A program made the position numbers and the translations under genes. The notes under the pieces were generated by a model that was given only the letters and a program-made list of their open reading frames with translations, had not been told where the DNA came from and made no database searches. From Deltaproteobacteria bacterium (lineage in GTDB: Bacteria; Myxococcota; XYA12-FULL-58-9), in assembly GCA_016218825.1 (NCBI GenBank), contig JACRCV010000121.1:25436-89435 (forward strand): DNA of 64,000 bases, given 5' to 3'. The stretch's first letter is position 1. Every line of letters starts with the position of its first letter. Of this stretch, positions 25,418 to 34,799 are shown piece by piece.

Positions 25418-27754
25418 ATGACGATACGACCGGTCGCGTGGCTCGTGGTGGTGTGGGTGTCGGGGTGCACGGTGCAGGTCCCCGACCCGGACCTCGCCAG
25501 GTTCGCCTGCAACGACAACCGCGACTGCGCCGGCGGCTACGCGTGCGTGGGTCAGGTCTGCGTGAAGGAGGGCGCCGGCACCAACCCCGGCGGCGACAAC
25601 GGCCCAGGGTCCTGCTCCAACTGCTACTTCCCGAACGAGTGCAACGGCAGCGCCTGCGTGCCCGACCCCGACGCCTGCACCGACGCCAACCGCACCGGCA
25701 GCTGCCGCGAGCCCGGCCTGGTCTGCAAGGACGGCTCGTGTTTCTACGCGGCCTCCGGCTGCGACCCCACGGGGGCGAACGTCTGCGGCGATGGGTACTG
25801 CAAGGGCACGGCGCAGTGCCCCGACGGCAGCCCCTGCGCCCTCGGCACCAGCGACTGCCCGGCCAAGGCCGTCTGCCGCATCGTCGCCAGCTGCGCCCAG
25901 TGCTCGCCGAGCTGCGCGGTGTGGCAGTCGTGCACGTCGAACGGCTGCACTACCTTGTCGCCGCTCCCCGCCGCCGAGAGCTGCGCGCCGCCCGCCACCT
26001 GCCCCAACGCCAGACCGCAGTGCAACGCCTCTCGCGTCTGCGAACAGACCGGCTGCGGCGACTGTCCCTTCGGGCAGACCTGCCACAACGGCGGCTGCGT
26101 CTACGACCCGCGCGCTTGCTCCACGATCAACGACCACGGCTACTGCCCGGCCGGCACGACCTGCGTGACGTCGGGCATCGTCACCAATTGCCAGGCGGCG
26201 TGCATCCCGCGCACCTTCGTGGCCGCTGACGGCGCCGCCTACTCCGACTGCTACTACCCCTGCAGCGACGACTCCCAGTGCACCGGCGCTGCCTGCGTCT
26301 TCGACCCCGGGATCTCGACGATCCAGAAGGTCTGCCGGATGCACTGCAGCGCCGACACCGACTGCGCGGCTGCCGGCCTCAACGGCATGGTGTGTCGCTA
26401 CGTCAGCACCGCCGACAGCGCGAGCGGCTGGCGCCCCGGCGGCACCACGATCCGCGCCTGCGTCGAGAGCAACGAGCGCGACTGCTCGATGGACGGCGCC
26501 CGCCCGGCGTGGTTCGCGGCGCAGGAGGCCGCCGATACCTGCACCCTGCCGTGCAGCGTCGCCGACCTGGGCAAAGAGACCCTGCTCAAGACCCTGTCCC
26601 CGGGGAGCATCAAGGACCTCAGCCTGAAGAACGGCGTCGCCGCGTTCACGAACGTCAACGGCACGTCGTCGTCGGTTGACCTGCAGCCGCTCGTCCATTC
26701 GGGCGGGCCGTGCACCAACCTCGCGCTCGCATCGGGCAACCTGTCGCGGGCGAAGCTGGTCTACGACACGACCAGCAACGCCTACCTCGCCTACCTGTGC
26801 AACGCGCCCGCCGCCGGCAGCTTCTGTCGGACGAGCGCCGCCGCCGGCAACTGGTACGTCCTCACCGACCGGCTCACTACGGAGGCGAGCGGCTGCTTCT
26901 CCGTCGCCAGCAGCTCCTCGGTGAGCGCCGTTGCCCTCCCTCCGGCGGGGGTGATCGACTTCGCGGCGAGCGACGCCGGTGCCGTCGTCAGCGTGCACCG
27001 CGGCAACTCACCGTTCAGCTACTTCCTGACCACCCTGGTGCCGGCGCCCAACCCGACCGCCAACGACCTGGCGCTCAGCTCGATGGGCTACACCCAGCTC
27101 GCCGAAGGCAAGCTCGGCGTTTCGCGGGACCTCGTGTTCTACACCAGGTTGAACACCGGACTCAGCTTCCCGAACAACCGGCTCTTTCGCACCACGGTCA
27201 ATCGGTCGACGCCGGCGGTCGTCATGGATCCCAGTCCCGCTCCCGCCACGATCTGCAACATCGCCGCCACCCGTGACCGGGTGGTGTGGACCCAGCTCGC
27301 ACCGGGAGGCACCTGCATCGCCGTGGGCGACCAACACGACGTCTACGTGGCAGAAGCGCCGGACTTCAGCGACGTCCAACTGATCGGCACGACCCCGAGC
27401 GGCTCCACCGAGCCGGTCATCATGGCGGCCTCGGGCTCGGTCGTCCTTTGGGCGGTGCGCGACGCTTCGGGCTCGTTCGAGCTCCGCGCCCTCGACCGCA
27501 CCAACTGCGACATGCAGATGAATCCAACGATCCGAAGCTACGTGACGATCGCCTCTCGCCAGGCCACCCCGAGCGGCTACTGCCCCAACAACGCCACCGC
27601 GCCGAACACCTACTGGGTGCTGAAGGACTTCGCGATCCAGTCCGACGAGCGCGGCGGGCTCACCCTCGCGTACGCCGCCGAGTGCCACTCCGGCGGCAGC
27701 GCGACCGGCCCGATCCAGGGCACCTACGTCTTCGGCCGCCGGCTGTTCCCGTGA
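25418..27754 (+). CDS. Cys-rich secreted lipoprotein
   Basis: The product has 778 residues from the ATG at 25418, chosen because it gives a short signal and lipobox (VVWVSGC). An upstream in-frame ATG would add nonsense sequence. Residues about 30-400 contain many small cysteine modules (CNDNRDCAGGYACVGQVC, CPDGSPCALGTSDC). The rest (about 400-778) has few cysteines and many beta strands with Ser/Thr, consistent with a propeller or beta-helix. It has the same plan as the protein encoded at 8116-11931, but no close repeats are shared. It is probably outer-surface. It diverges from the PspA operon with a 160-base gap. Confidence 0.78.
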   Translation: MTIRPVAWLVVVWVSGCTVQVPDPDLARFACNDNRDCAGGYACVGQVCVKEGAGTNPGGDNGPGSCSNCYFPNECNGSACVPDPDACTDANRTGSCREPGLVCKDGSCFYAASGCDPTGANVCGDGYCKGTAQCPDGSPCALGTSDCPAKAVCRIVASCAQCSPSCAVWQSCTSNGCTTLSPLPAAESCAPPATCPNARPQCNASRVCEQTGCGDCPFGQTCHNGGCVYDPRACSTINDHGYCPAGTTCVTSGIVTNCQAACIPRTFVAADGAAYSDCYYPCSDDSQCTGAACVFDPGISTIQKVCRMHCSADTDCAAAGLNGMVCRYVSTADSASGWRPGGTTIRACVESNERDCSMDGARPAWFAAQEAADTCTLPCSVADLGKETLLKTLSPGSIKDLSLKNGVAAFTNVNGTSSSVDLQPLVHSGGPCTNLALASGNLSRAKLVYDTTSNAYLAYLCNAPAAGSFCRTSAAAGNWYVLTDRLTTEASGCFSVASSSSVSAVALPPAGVIDFAASDAGAVVSVHRGNSPFSYFLTTLVPAPNPTANDLALSSMGYTQLAEGKLGVSRDLVFYTRLNTGLSFPNNRLFRTTVNRSTPAVVMDPSPAPATICNIAATRDRVVWTQLAPGGTCIAVGDQHDVYVAEAPDFSDVQLIGTTPSGSTEPVIMAASGSVVLWAVRDASGSFELRALDRTNCDMQMNPTIRSYVTIASRQATPSGYCPNNATAPNTYWVLKDFAIQSDERGGLTLAYAAECHSGGSATGPIQGTYVFGRRLFP

Positions 27755-27789
27755 GACAACGCCGGGAAGTGGCTTGCCAAAGGCTTTGC

Positions 27790-27809
27790 GGCTACCGTTT
27801 GGGGTAGCC
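27790..27809 (+). promoter_or_regulatory. Hairpin touching the start codon of the M23 peptidase gene
   Basis: GGCTACC (27790-27796) and GGTAGCC (27803-27809) form a perfect 7-bp stem with a 6-base loop, and the ATG begins at the next base. No T-run follows, so it is not a standard terminator. It would sequester the ribosome-binding region and could tune translation. Confidence 0.45.
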
Positions 27810-28448
27810 ATGACACGGCTCTTCGTCCTTCTCGTCCTCGGCGGCGCGGCGTGCGTCACCGCGTCGAGGCCGACGATGTACTGGCCGGCGTCGCCCCCGA
27901 CGGCGGCGCTCGAGCCCCCTGCCGACAAGGCGGTGGGCGGCGGGCTGGAGACCGAGCCGATGCGCCCGGGGGTGCACCGCGTCGTGAGCCACGACAGTGA
28001 CGCCGTCGCCCCGCCGGGCGCGCCCAGAGACGGCAAGAGCTACCTGGTGCTGCAGTGGCCGCTGCCGGCGACCGGGGTCAACAGCCTCTATGGCACCCGC
28101 GTCGATCCGATGGACTCCAGAGAGCGGCAGCACAACGGCGTCGACCTCGAGGCGGCGTACGGCGCGGTGGTCGCCGCCGCCGCGGACGGGATCGTGGTCT
28201 GGGCCGGCTGGAACGCCGGTCACGGCCGCCAGGTGTTGGTCGAGCACGCCGGCGGCTTCCGCACCGGCTACTCGCACCTGTCGCAGGTGCTGACCTATCC
28301 CGGCCTTGCGATCCGGAGCGGCGATCCGGTGGGCCTGGTCGGCAACAGCGGCCGCAGCACCGGGCCGCACTTGCACTTCGAGGTCATCCGCGACGAGATC
28401 TACGTCGATCCGCTCGACGTCCTCGGCCTGCCTCAAAGGCTCGATTAG
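27810..28448 (+). CDS. M23 (LytM-type) peptidase lipoprotein
   Basis: The product has 212 residues. A short signal ends with a lipobox (LVLGGAAC). Residues about 105-205 are a complete LytM domain with zinc ligands in QHNGVDLEA (HxxxD) and GPHLHFE (HxH), plus the supporting GYSHLS. It should cleave peptide cross-links in peptidoglycan from its lipid anchor. All catalytic residues are present, so it is probably active rather than an activator such as EnvC. The start is abutted by a hairpin. Confidence 0.9.
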   Translation: MTRLFVLLVLGGAACVTASRPTMYWPASPPTAALEPPADKAVGGGLETEPMRPGVHRVVSHDSDAVAPPGAPRDGKSYLVLQWPLPATGVNSLYGTRVDPMDSRERQHNGVDLEAAYGAVVAAAADGIVVWAGWNAGHGRQVLVEHAGGFRTGYSHLSQVLTYPGLAIRSGDPVGLVGNSGRSTGPHLHFEVIRDEIYVDPLDVLGLPQRLD

Positions 28449-28475
28449 GAACGCGTTCGTCTTGACTTGATTCCC

Positions 28476-28496
28476 GCGCGGACGAAGCGTCCGCGC
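28476..28496. terminator. Strong hairpin between convergent genes (1)
   Basis: GCGCGGACG and CGTCCGCGC form a perfect 9-bp stem with an AAG loop. It lies 28 bases after the peptidase stop. No U-tract is present. It could serve both converging transcription units. Confidence 0.5.
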
Positions 28497-28517
28497 TCCC
28501 CACCCCCACCCCTGAAT

Positions 28518-28540
28518 CCCCGCCCCCGGGTGGGGCGGGG
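28518..28540. terminator. Strong hairpin between convergent genes (2)
   Basis: CCCCGCCCC and GGGGCGGGG form a perfect 9-bp stem with a 5-base loop. It lies 28 bases beyond the 3' end (28569) of the HEAT-like gene on the minus strand. Like its neighbour at 28476 it has no U-tract. Confidence 0.45.
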
Positions 28541-28568
28541 ACGAAGATCGCTTCATCGCGAAACCGGT

Positions 28569-29684
28569 CTAGCCGCCGCCTTTGGCGTTCACCAGGCGCT
28601 TCGCGTGAGTGGCGACCGCGTTGTTGACGTTGCGCGACTTGGCCACCGCCTTGAGGTCGTTGCCGCGCAACAGCGTCAGCAGGTGCATCGCGGTCTGCAC
28701 CGGGGTCTTCGGGTTGTTGACCAGCGCCAGCTTCACGCCGTAGGGGCGGATCATCTCCTTGGTATTGGCGATCACCCGGATGACCTCGTCGCAGACGCTG
28801 CGGCTCTGGGCCGCCGAGATCACCTCCTGCTCGGTGAGCCGCGGGCTGCGGATCGCGGCCGCGGCGACGACGCGGTTCGGGTCACGCACCAGGATGGTTC
28901 GCGCCTCGCGGTTGCCCCGCAGCGCCAGCGCGATGCGCTGCGCCGGATTCAGCCCGGCGATGAGCTGCAACACCGGCACCCGCTGGGCCTGCTCCTCGAG
29001 GCTCGGCGCCGCTGTGTCAACGTCCGCGGCGGGCGCGGCCCCCGGCTTGGCGTCGTCGGTCTCGATCAGCGCCTTGACCACCTCTTCCGGCAGCGCGACC
29101 TTGTCGGCCGCCTGCTGCATCTCGGCCGGCGACAGCCGCGCGATGGCCTCGCCGAACGCCGGCATGTCGGCGTAGACGACCCCGGCGCGCACCAGGAAGT
29201 CGAAGACCCGGTCGAGGCTGCTCTTCAAGATGTTGGGGTTCACGGCGACGGCGCGCACCAGCGCCTCAGAGCGCAGCAAGCGCTCCTGGTTGTTCGACAG
29301 GATCTCGCCGATGTTCTGCGACACGAGCGGCGCCACCGCGGCCAGCACCTCGTCGGGGGTGCGGCGGTTCAGGACGATCTTCTCCATCACCGCGTCGCGA
29401 CCGGCCATGAGCGGCGCGATGACGCCGAGCGCCGCGGTCGGCAGCTCGGCGTCGAGGGCCGGACCGAGGACCTTGTCGGGGAGCTTGGTCAGCGTGCCCT
29501 TCGCTGCGACCCCGAGCTTGTCGTCCGGGTCGAAGGTCAGGGCGCACAACAGCACGACCATCTCGGTGGGCGGAAGCGGCGCGAGGCCCTTCGCCGCCAT
29601 CATTCGCATCGGCATCGGCGTGGCAGGGTCGAGGTGGCGGTGCGCCTGCTCGGGCAGCGCCCGCTTCAGCTCGTCGAGGCTCAT
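28569..29684 (-). CDS. HEAT-like helical repeat protein, coupled to coaX
   Basis: The product has 371 residues. It is all-helical with repeats of 30-40 residues (LPDKVLGPALDAELP…; RTPDEVLAAVAPLVSQNIGE…; SPRLTEQEVISAAQSRSV), similar to HEAT or DUF2336-type solenoids. No catalytic motif. The ATG overlaps the coaX stop (ATGA at 29684-29681), so it is translated together with it. A protein-protein interaction role is likely; the partner is unknown. Confidence 0.65.
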   Translation of the reverse strand: MSLDELKRALPEQAHRHLDPATPMPMRMMAAKGLAPLPPTEMVVLLCALTFDPDDKLGVAAKGTLTKLPDKVLGPALDAELPTAALGVIAPLMAGRDAVMEKIVLNRRTPDEVLAAVAPLVSQNIGEILSNNQERLLRSEALVRAVAVNPNILKSSLDRVFDFLVRAGVVYADMPAFGEAIARLSPAEMQQAADKVALPEEVVKALIETDDAKPGAAPAADVDTAAPSLEEQAQRVPVLQLIAGLNPAQRIALALRGNREARTILVRDPNRVVAAAAIRSPRLTEQEVISAAQSRSVCDEVIRVIANTKEMIRPYGVKLALVNNPKTPVQTAMHLLTLLRGNDLKAVAKSRNVNNAVATHAKRLVNAKGGG

Positions 29685-30478
29685 GCCCGTTCTCCGCGCT
29701 CGTTGCGCTCGTGAATGATCCGCAGCCCCTCGAGGGTCAAGAACTCGTCGACGCTCTCGATGCTCTGGGCGCAGCTCTTGACGAGCGGCGCCAAACCCCC
29801 GGTCGCGATCACCTTGGGCGCGAAGTCGAGCTCGCCCTTCATCCGCGCCACCATGCCGTCGACCAGGCCGGCGTAGCCGAACAGGATGCCGGAGCGCATG
29901 CTGGTCACGGTGCTCTTGCCGATCGCGGTGGCCGGCATCACGAGCTCGATGCGCGGCAGCTTGGCGGCGTTCTCGTAGAGCGCCTCGGCGGCGATCATCA
30001 CCCCCGGCGAGATCGCGCCCCCCAGGTACTCGCCCTTCGGCGACACCACGTCGAAGGTGGTCGCGGTGCCGAAGTCGACGATCACCAGGCCGAACGGACC
30101 CCCGGGCGCGTGCCGAAAGCGCTCGTAGGCGGCGACGCCGTTGACGACCCGGTCGGCGCCGACCTCGCGCGGGTTGTCGGTCAAGATCGGCATGCCGGTC
30201 TTGATCCCGGGCCCGACGACCAGGGGCTCGCGCTTCAGGCGCTCGTGACACATCGCTCGCAGGACGTCCGACAACGGCGGCACGACGCTCGCCATCACCA
30301 CGCCGGCGATGTCCTTGGGGTTGAGCCCGGCGTCGACCAGCATCGCGCGCAGCAGCACGCCGTACTCGTCCGGGGTGCGGCGGTGGTCGGTGGCCAAGCG
30401 AAAGTGAGCGCTGAGCTTGGCGCCGTCGAACGAGCCGAAGACGATGTTGGTGTTGCCGACGTCGATCGCGAGCAGCAT
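29681..30478 (-). CDS. coaX: Type III pantothenate kinase
   Basis: The product has 265 residues, the usual length. ASKHA-fold motifs are present: DVGNTN near the N-terminus (phosphate 1), GADRVVN (pantothenate/phosphate region) and IVDFGTATTFD (phosphate 2), with GGLAP near the C-terminus. It phosphorylates pantothenate in the first step of coenzyme A synthesis and needs a monovalent cation. It is the first gene of a two-gene operon and diverges from 30582. Confidence 0.95.
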   Translation of the reverse strand: MLLAIDVGNTNIVFGSFDGAKLSAHFRLATDHRRTPDEYGVLLRAMLVDAGLNPKDIAGVVMASVVPPLSDVLRAMCHERLKREPLVVGPGIKTGMPILTDNPREVGADRVVNGVAAYERFRHAPGGPFGLVIVDFGTATTFDVVSPKGEYLGGAISPGVMIAAEALYENAAKLPRIELVMPATAIGKSTVTSMRSGILFGYAGLVDGMVARMKGELDFAPKVIATGGLAPLVKSCAQSIESVDEFLTLEGLRIIHERNERGERA

Positions 30479-30581
30479 GCCGTGTCCTACCGTGAGCGCT
30501 CCCCTGTCGGCAAGTCGATCACGCCGCCGGCGGGACGCTGCTTGTCCAGGCGCGGATCTCCTGGCATTTACTCTCGGCTAG

Positions 30582-31385
30582 ATGGTCGACACCCAGAAGT
30601 CTCCGATCGTCACGTTCACCGACATCAGGACGGTGGCGGTGATCCGCAGAGCGCCGGGCAGCGCCCGCGCCCGCCTGCTGTTCTGGGTGCGGACCCTCGG
30701 CGCCGGCTTCTGGCGGCGGCTGCGGTTCTCGAGGCCCGACCGGGCGCGCACTCAGACGACGATGGAGCTGCTCGCCAACGCCGCCCGCGCCTGGCGCCGT
30801 GGGGTCGCGGCCTTCCGCGTCGGCCAGGTTCGCAGCACCTTCCGCTTCCTGGACGGCCTGCGTGCCGTCTGCGACGACACCGCGGTGCTGTGGAACCCCG
30901 AGCTCGAGCCGTTGTCGCGGGTCCTGTTGCACGAGGCTTGGGGCGTGACGCGGCGCGAGGTGCGAGCCCGCCTGTCGCGCATCGACCTCTGTCTGGTCGA
31001 CGCCGATCCGGAGCGCTCCCCGGAGGCGTTCTATTGGACGCTCGAGGCCGACGCCGAGCCGATGGTGGTCAAAGACCCGGAGACCGCGGGCTACGTGGCC
31101 GACGAGCTCAAGGTGGCCGACGAGCTGTTGCACCAGACCAAAGGGGCGCTGAAGTTCCTGGCGCTGCACCTCGACAACCTCCACTGGCTCGCGAGGCGCT
31201 CGCGCCTGCTCGGCTCGTGGTTCTCGTCGGTGCCCAGCCGCTGGCAGCTCGAGCGCCGCCTGAATCGGGTCGCGGCGTTGCGCGAGCGGCTGGCGGTGCG
31301 CGCCCGTGCCTTCAACCTCCGACCGCCGCAGCACCGACAATCGCGCCGCATCAGCAAGCGCGTCAACAAAGCCCCGCCGCCGTAG
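30582..31385 (+). CDS. Hypothetical Arg-rich protein
   Basis: The product has 267 residues and no recognised domain. It is strongly basic at both ends and mainly helical, with no signal peptide. A central stretch (…LCLVDADPERSPEAFYWTLE…) is the least basic part. Codon bias matches the neighbours, so the frame is probably real. The closest feature is a divergent arrangement with coaX. There is no clear ribosome-binding site before the ATG. Confidence 0.55.
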   Translation: MVDTQKSPIVTFTDIRTVAVIRRAPGSARARLLFWVRTLGAGFWRRLRFSRPDRARTQTTMELLANAARAWRRGVAAFRVGQVRSTFRFLDGLRAVCDDTAVLWNPELEPLSRVLLHEAWGVTRREVRARLSRIDLCLVDADPERSPEAFYWTLEADAEPMVVKDPETAGYVADELKVADELLHQTKGALKFLALHLDNLHWLARRSRLLGSWFSSVPSRWQLERRLNRVAALRERLAVRARAFNLRPPQHRQSRRISKRVNKAPPP

Positions 31386-31506
31386 CCCCGAGGCGACCGG
31401 CCGCCAGTCGCGGACGGCTCCGGTCGTCGAAGCCGTGGCGCCGAGTCGATCGTGGCGACCTGCCGAGCCTTGCCCATATGCGTGCAGCGGTCTAATGCTT
31501 GCGGGC

Positions 31507-32226
31507 ATGCGTGCTGCGGCCCTCGCGTTCATGCTCCTGTTGGCGCCGCCGTGGACGGTGGACGCCCAGAGCATCGCCGCCGAGGCCCGCGCCGCGTTTC
31601 AACGCGGGGTCAGCGCCCTCGCCAACAGCCGCATCGACGTCGCCCGCGAGGCCTTCGCGCGCGCCGCGGCGCTGGCGCCGGAGTGGGGCCTGGCGTTTCT
31701 GGAGTGGGGCGCGGTCGAAGCGAGCATCGACCCGAAGAGCGCGTTGGCCCTCGAGTGCCTGCACCAGGCGGCCGAGCTCGCCCCCGGGAATCCCAGGGTG
31801 CACTACCAGCTCGGGCTGTTGTACGAACAGCAGGAGAAGTACGCCGACGCGGTCCGCGAGCTCAAGGCGGCCATCGCGCTGCGACCGACGATGGTGGACG
31901 CTCGATTCCATCTCGCCCGGCTGCTGATCTTGACCGGCGCCAGGGACGAGGCCGCAACCGCCTTGGAGGCGGTCATCGCCGCGGACGCCGGGCACACCGG
32001 AGCGCTCGCCGCCCTCGCCGAGCTCTACGAGGGCGCCGGCAAGATCGACGCGGCCGAGACCGCGCTGTTGTCGATCGCCAAGATCCAGCCGCAGATCGCC
32101 TTCAACCACGTTCGCTTGGGGCAGTTCTACGAGCGCCAGGGCGATCAGCGCAAAGCCCAGGCCGCGTTCGCGAAGGCCGAGGCGCTCGACCCGCGGCCGA
32201 AGCGAAACATGCGCAAGCTGCGTTGA
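31507..32226 (+). CDS. Secreted tetratricopeptide-repeat protein
   Basis: The product has 239 residues. A signal peptide (MRAAALAFMLLLAPPWTVDAQ) precedes five to six TPR units, for example HYQLGLLYEQQEKYADAVRE and LAALAELYEGAGKIDAAETA. An alternative ATG at 31495 adds four residues. TPR solenoids act as protein-binding scaffolds; here it would be periplasmic. The following gene encodes a CsgG/PEGA-like protein 113 bases downstream. Confidence 0.8.
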   Translation: MRAAALAFMLLLAPPWTVDAQSIAAEARAAFQRGVSALANSRIDVAREAFARAAALAPEWGLAFLEWGAVEASIDPKSALALECLHQAAELAPGNPRVHYQLGLLYEQQEKYADAVRELKAAIALRPTMVDARFHLARLLILTGARDEAATALEAVIAADAGHTGALAALAELYEGAGKIDAAETALLSIAKIQPQIAFNHVRLGQFYERQGDQRKAQAAFAKAEALDPRPKRNMRKLR

Positions 32227-32339
32227 GCAGGACGGCAGCGGCCGTCGCTCCGCCGTCGCTCCGCCGTTGCCTCGCCGGAGTGGGGGCGCTAAGAAGTCAC
32301 TCGCCAATCGTTGCATTCAACCGATTGGGGAAGGTGTCC

Positions 32340-33428
32340 ATGAGAGAGCATTTCCATTGTCTCCTGGCGGCGTTCGCTCTCTTCGGCAACGTGACGAACG
32401 CCGTCGCCGATGGTCTGCCCCGTATCGCCGTGATGCCGCTCAAACCGCAACGCGTCAACGCCGACATCGTCAAGATCATGGACACGCTGGTGGTGACACA
32501 CGTGGGCGCGACCAAGCGCTACGAAGTGATCGGCGCCGACGAGATCTCGGCGATGCTGGAAATGGAGGGCATGAAAGACAAGCTGGGCTGCTCGGACGTC
32601 GCCTGTGCCTCGGAGATCGGCGGCGCGCTGAACGCGCGCTACACGATCGCCGGCTCGGTCGGCAAGCTCGGCGACAACATCCTCATCAACCTGACTCTCT
32701 TCGACAATCGGGCGATGACCGCCGTGGAGCGCGCCAGCATCACGGTGCCCAACGATGAGAACCTCTTCGAGGGCGGCGTCCGCGTGGTGGTCGGCCGGCT
32801 CTTCGGAGTCGAGGCACCACCCGCGGTGGCCGGCAGTCCGGTGGCCAACGTCGCACCCACAAGTCCGCGCGCGGCGACGATCCCGATGAACCTGACGAGC
32901 GTGCCGCCCGGCGCCTCGGTGTTCATCAACGACAAGCTCGCGGGTACCACGCCGCTGGTCCGCGACATCGAAAAGGGAAGCCACAAGGTGGTCGTCGAAA
33001 AGGCGGACTATGGCACGTACACCGAGACTTTCCAGGTGAACCCCGGCGATTCGATCAAGAAGAGCATCCAGCTGATGAGCATCTCGGAGGCCAGGTCGGC
33101 GCGCAGCACCAGAATCACGCTGGGCACCATCCTGGCGCTCGGCGGCGCCGCAGCGATCGGCGGCGGCGCGCTCCTCACCAAGAGCGGCGTCAGCGATCTC
33201 GGGGGCGACAATGTCGGCGGCAGCATCGGAAAGATGTATGCCGGCATCTTCCTGATCGCGATGGGCCTGACCGGCTTGCCCGGCGGCATTGCCTATGCCG
33301 CCACCGCTCGTGACGTGCCGCCCGGCCCGACGCACCTCGACGCTGTCGACAAGGAGCGACCGGGTGTCGGGTCGGTTCGACCCGACGCGGGTCGCCGCTT
33401 GATCCTCGGATTCTCCGGCAGCCTCTGA
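32340..33428 (+). CDS. CsgG-like/PEGA-domain envelope protein
   Basis: The product has 362 residues from the ATG at 32340 (GGGGAAGG 6 bases before it). A signal peptide is followed by a CsgG/FlgO-like domain (about 28-150; RIAVMPLKPQRVNADIVKIM, then TRYEV-type strands and GSVGKLGDNILINLTLFD). A PEGA domain follows (about 180-255; SVPPGASVFINDKLAGTTPL). Two hydrophobic segments near the C-terminus (about 265-285 and 300-325) suggest membrane anchoring. Members of this plan are common in Myxococcota and may sense or assemble surface structures. No enzymatic role is seen. Confidence 0.75.
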   Translation: MREHFHCLLAAFALFGNVTNAVADGLPRIAVMPLKPQRVNADIVKIMDTLVVTHVGATKRYEVIGADEISAMLEMEGMKDKLGCSDVACASEIGGALNARYTIAGSVGKLGDNILINLTLFDNRAMTAVERASITVPNDENLFEGGVRVVVGRLFGVEAPPAVAGSPVANVAPTSPRAATIPMNLTSVPPGASVFINDKLAGTTPLVRDIEKGSHKVVVEKADYGTYTETFQVNPGDSIKKSIQLMSISEARSARSTRITLGTILALGGAAAIGGGALLTKSGVSDLGGDNVGGSIGKMYAGIFLIAMGLTGLPGGIAYAATARDVPPGPTHLDAVDKERPGVGSVRPDAGRRLILGFSGSL

Positions 33429-33527
33429 GCCGCGAGCACCTGACCCCGCACGCTCGGCGATGTCGGCGCACCGCGCGCCAGGCTCTCGAGAAACGCCTCG
33501 TCGGCGGCGCCTCCGAGTTGGCGGCTG

Positions 33528-34799
33528 CTACTCCCGTCGCTCGAGCACCGCGGCGAAGAAGCCGTCGGTGCCGTGACGGTGCGGGTAGAGACGCAGCTCG
33601 CCGACGGGGGTGACCGCGTCCGGGATCCGCAGGTGCCGGCGACGCAAGATCTCGTCCACCGCGACCCGTTGAAACTGCGGCGCCGCGGCGAGGAACGCCG
33701 CCACCACCTCTTCGTTCTCCTGGCGCAGGAGGCTGCAGGTCGAGTAGACCAGCCGCCCGGAGGGCTTCACCAAACGCGCCGCGCTCGCGAGGATGTCCTT
33801 TTGGGTCTGCACCAGGACCGCGAGGTCGAGCGGCCGCCACTTGATGTCGGGGTTGCGGCGCAGCGTGCCGGTGCCGGAGCACGGCGCGTCGACGAGCACG
33901 CGGTCGATCTTGTCCATCAGACGGCGCACGTGCTGGTCACGACCGGCGACGATGACGATCGGCCGAATGTTGGAGAGCCCGGTCCGCTCGAGGCGCGGCC
34001 GCAGCTGCCCGAGGCGCTTCGCGGAGGTGTCGAAGGCGTAGAGGGTGCCGGTGTTCGACATCAACGCGCCCAGGTGCAAGGTCTTGCCGCCGGCGCCGGC
34101 GCAGAAGTCGACGATACGCTCGCCGCGCCGCGGCTCGACCAGCAGGCCGACGAGCTGACTGGCCTCGTCCTGGACCTCGAAGAGGCCGTCTTTGAAGGCC
34201 TGCAGGCCGAAGAGCGGCGCGCGGTCGTGGCGACGTAGACCCACCGGCGAGTACGGCGTCTGCTCGGCCGCGAAGCCCTCCCGTCCCAGCCGCAGGGCGA
34301 CGTCGTTGCGGCTCGCCTTCAGAGTGTTGACGCGCAGATCGACGGTCGCCGGCTCGTTCAACGCCGCGGTCAACGCCCAGAGCTCGTCTCGCGGCAGCTG
34401 CGGCTCGAGGAGTGCCTGCAGCGAATCGGGGAGGTTCGCGACCACCGCGGCCGGGAGCACGGTGCGGTCAAAGCGCTGCAGGCGCTCCTTCAGCCCCTGC
34501 GCGTCGCCCTCGAATCCCGCCTGGTGCAGCGCCTGCGCGGTCCAACCGCTCTCGAGCAGATAGGTCGCGACCAGGCGCTCCGGCGCCGGGGTCTCGCCGC
34601 CGACCAGCGCCGTCAGCAGGCGTCGCTGTCGCAACAGGCCGTAGACGGTCTCGGCCACGAAGCCGCGATCGTTGCGGCCCATGTCGCGGTGCTTGCGGAA
34701 GAAGTGCTCGATCTGGCGGTCCGCGGGCCTGCCGGTGTCGGCGAAGATCTGGGCCGCGAGCTCGACCGTCCGTCGAAACAACGCCCGCGGTGGAGTCAT
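33528..34799 (-). CDS. RsmB/NOL1/NOP2-type rRNA m5C methyltransferase
   Basis: The product has 423 residues. An N-terminal NusB-like helical region (about 1-135) is followed by a linker and a SAM-dependent methyltransferase domain (about 215-420). SAM motif I is DFCAGAGGKTLHLG. The two catalytic cysteines are in VDAPCSGTG and VYSTCSL, with the usual Pro-Cys and Thr-Cys settings. The family methylates C5 of a cytidine in 16S rRNA (RsmB: C967 in E. coli). Exact target here is inferred from domain plan only. Confidence 0.9.
   Translation of the reverse strand: MTPPRALFRRTVELAAQIFADTGRPADRQIEHFFRKHRDMGRNDRGFVAETVYGLLRQRRLLTALVGGETPAPERLVATYLLESGWTAQALHQAGFEGDAQGLKERLQRFDRTVLPAAVVANLPDSLQALLEPQLPRDELWALTAALNEPATVDLRVNTLKASRNDVALRLGREGFAAEQTPYSPVGLRRHDRAPLFGLQAFKDGLFEVQDEASQLVGLLVEPRRGERIVDFCAGAGGKTLHLGALMSNTGTLYAFDTSAKRLGQLRPRLERTGLSNIRPIVIVAGRDQHVRRLMDKIDRVLVDAPCSGTGTLRRNPDIKWRPLDLAVLVQTQKDILASAARLVKPSGRLVYSTCSLLRQENEEVVAAFLAAAPQFQRVAVDEILRRRHLRIPDAVTPVGELRLYPHRHGTDGFFAAVLERRE

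Noticed and set aside
32240..32280. Short tandem copies of GTCGCTCCGCC as a CRISPR or iteron array.
   Set aside because: Only two exact copies and one degenerate copy are present, with no spacers.
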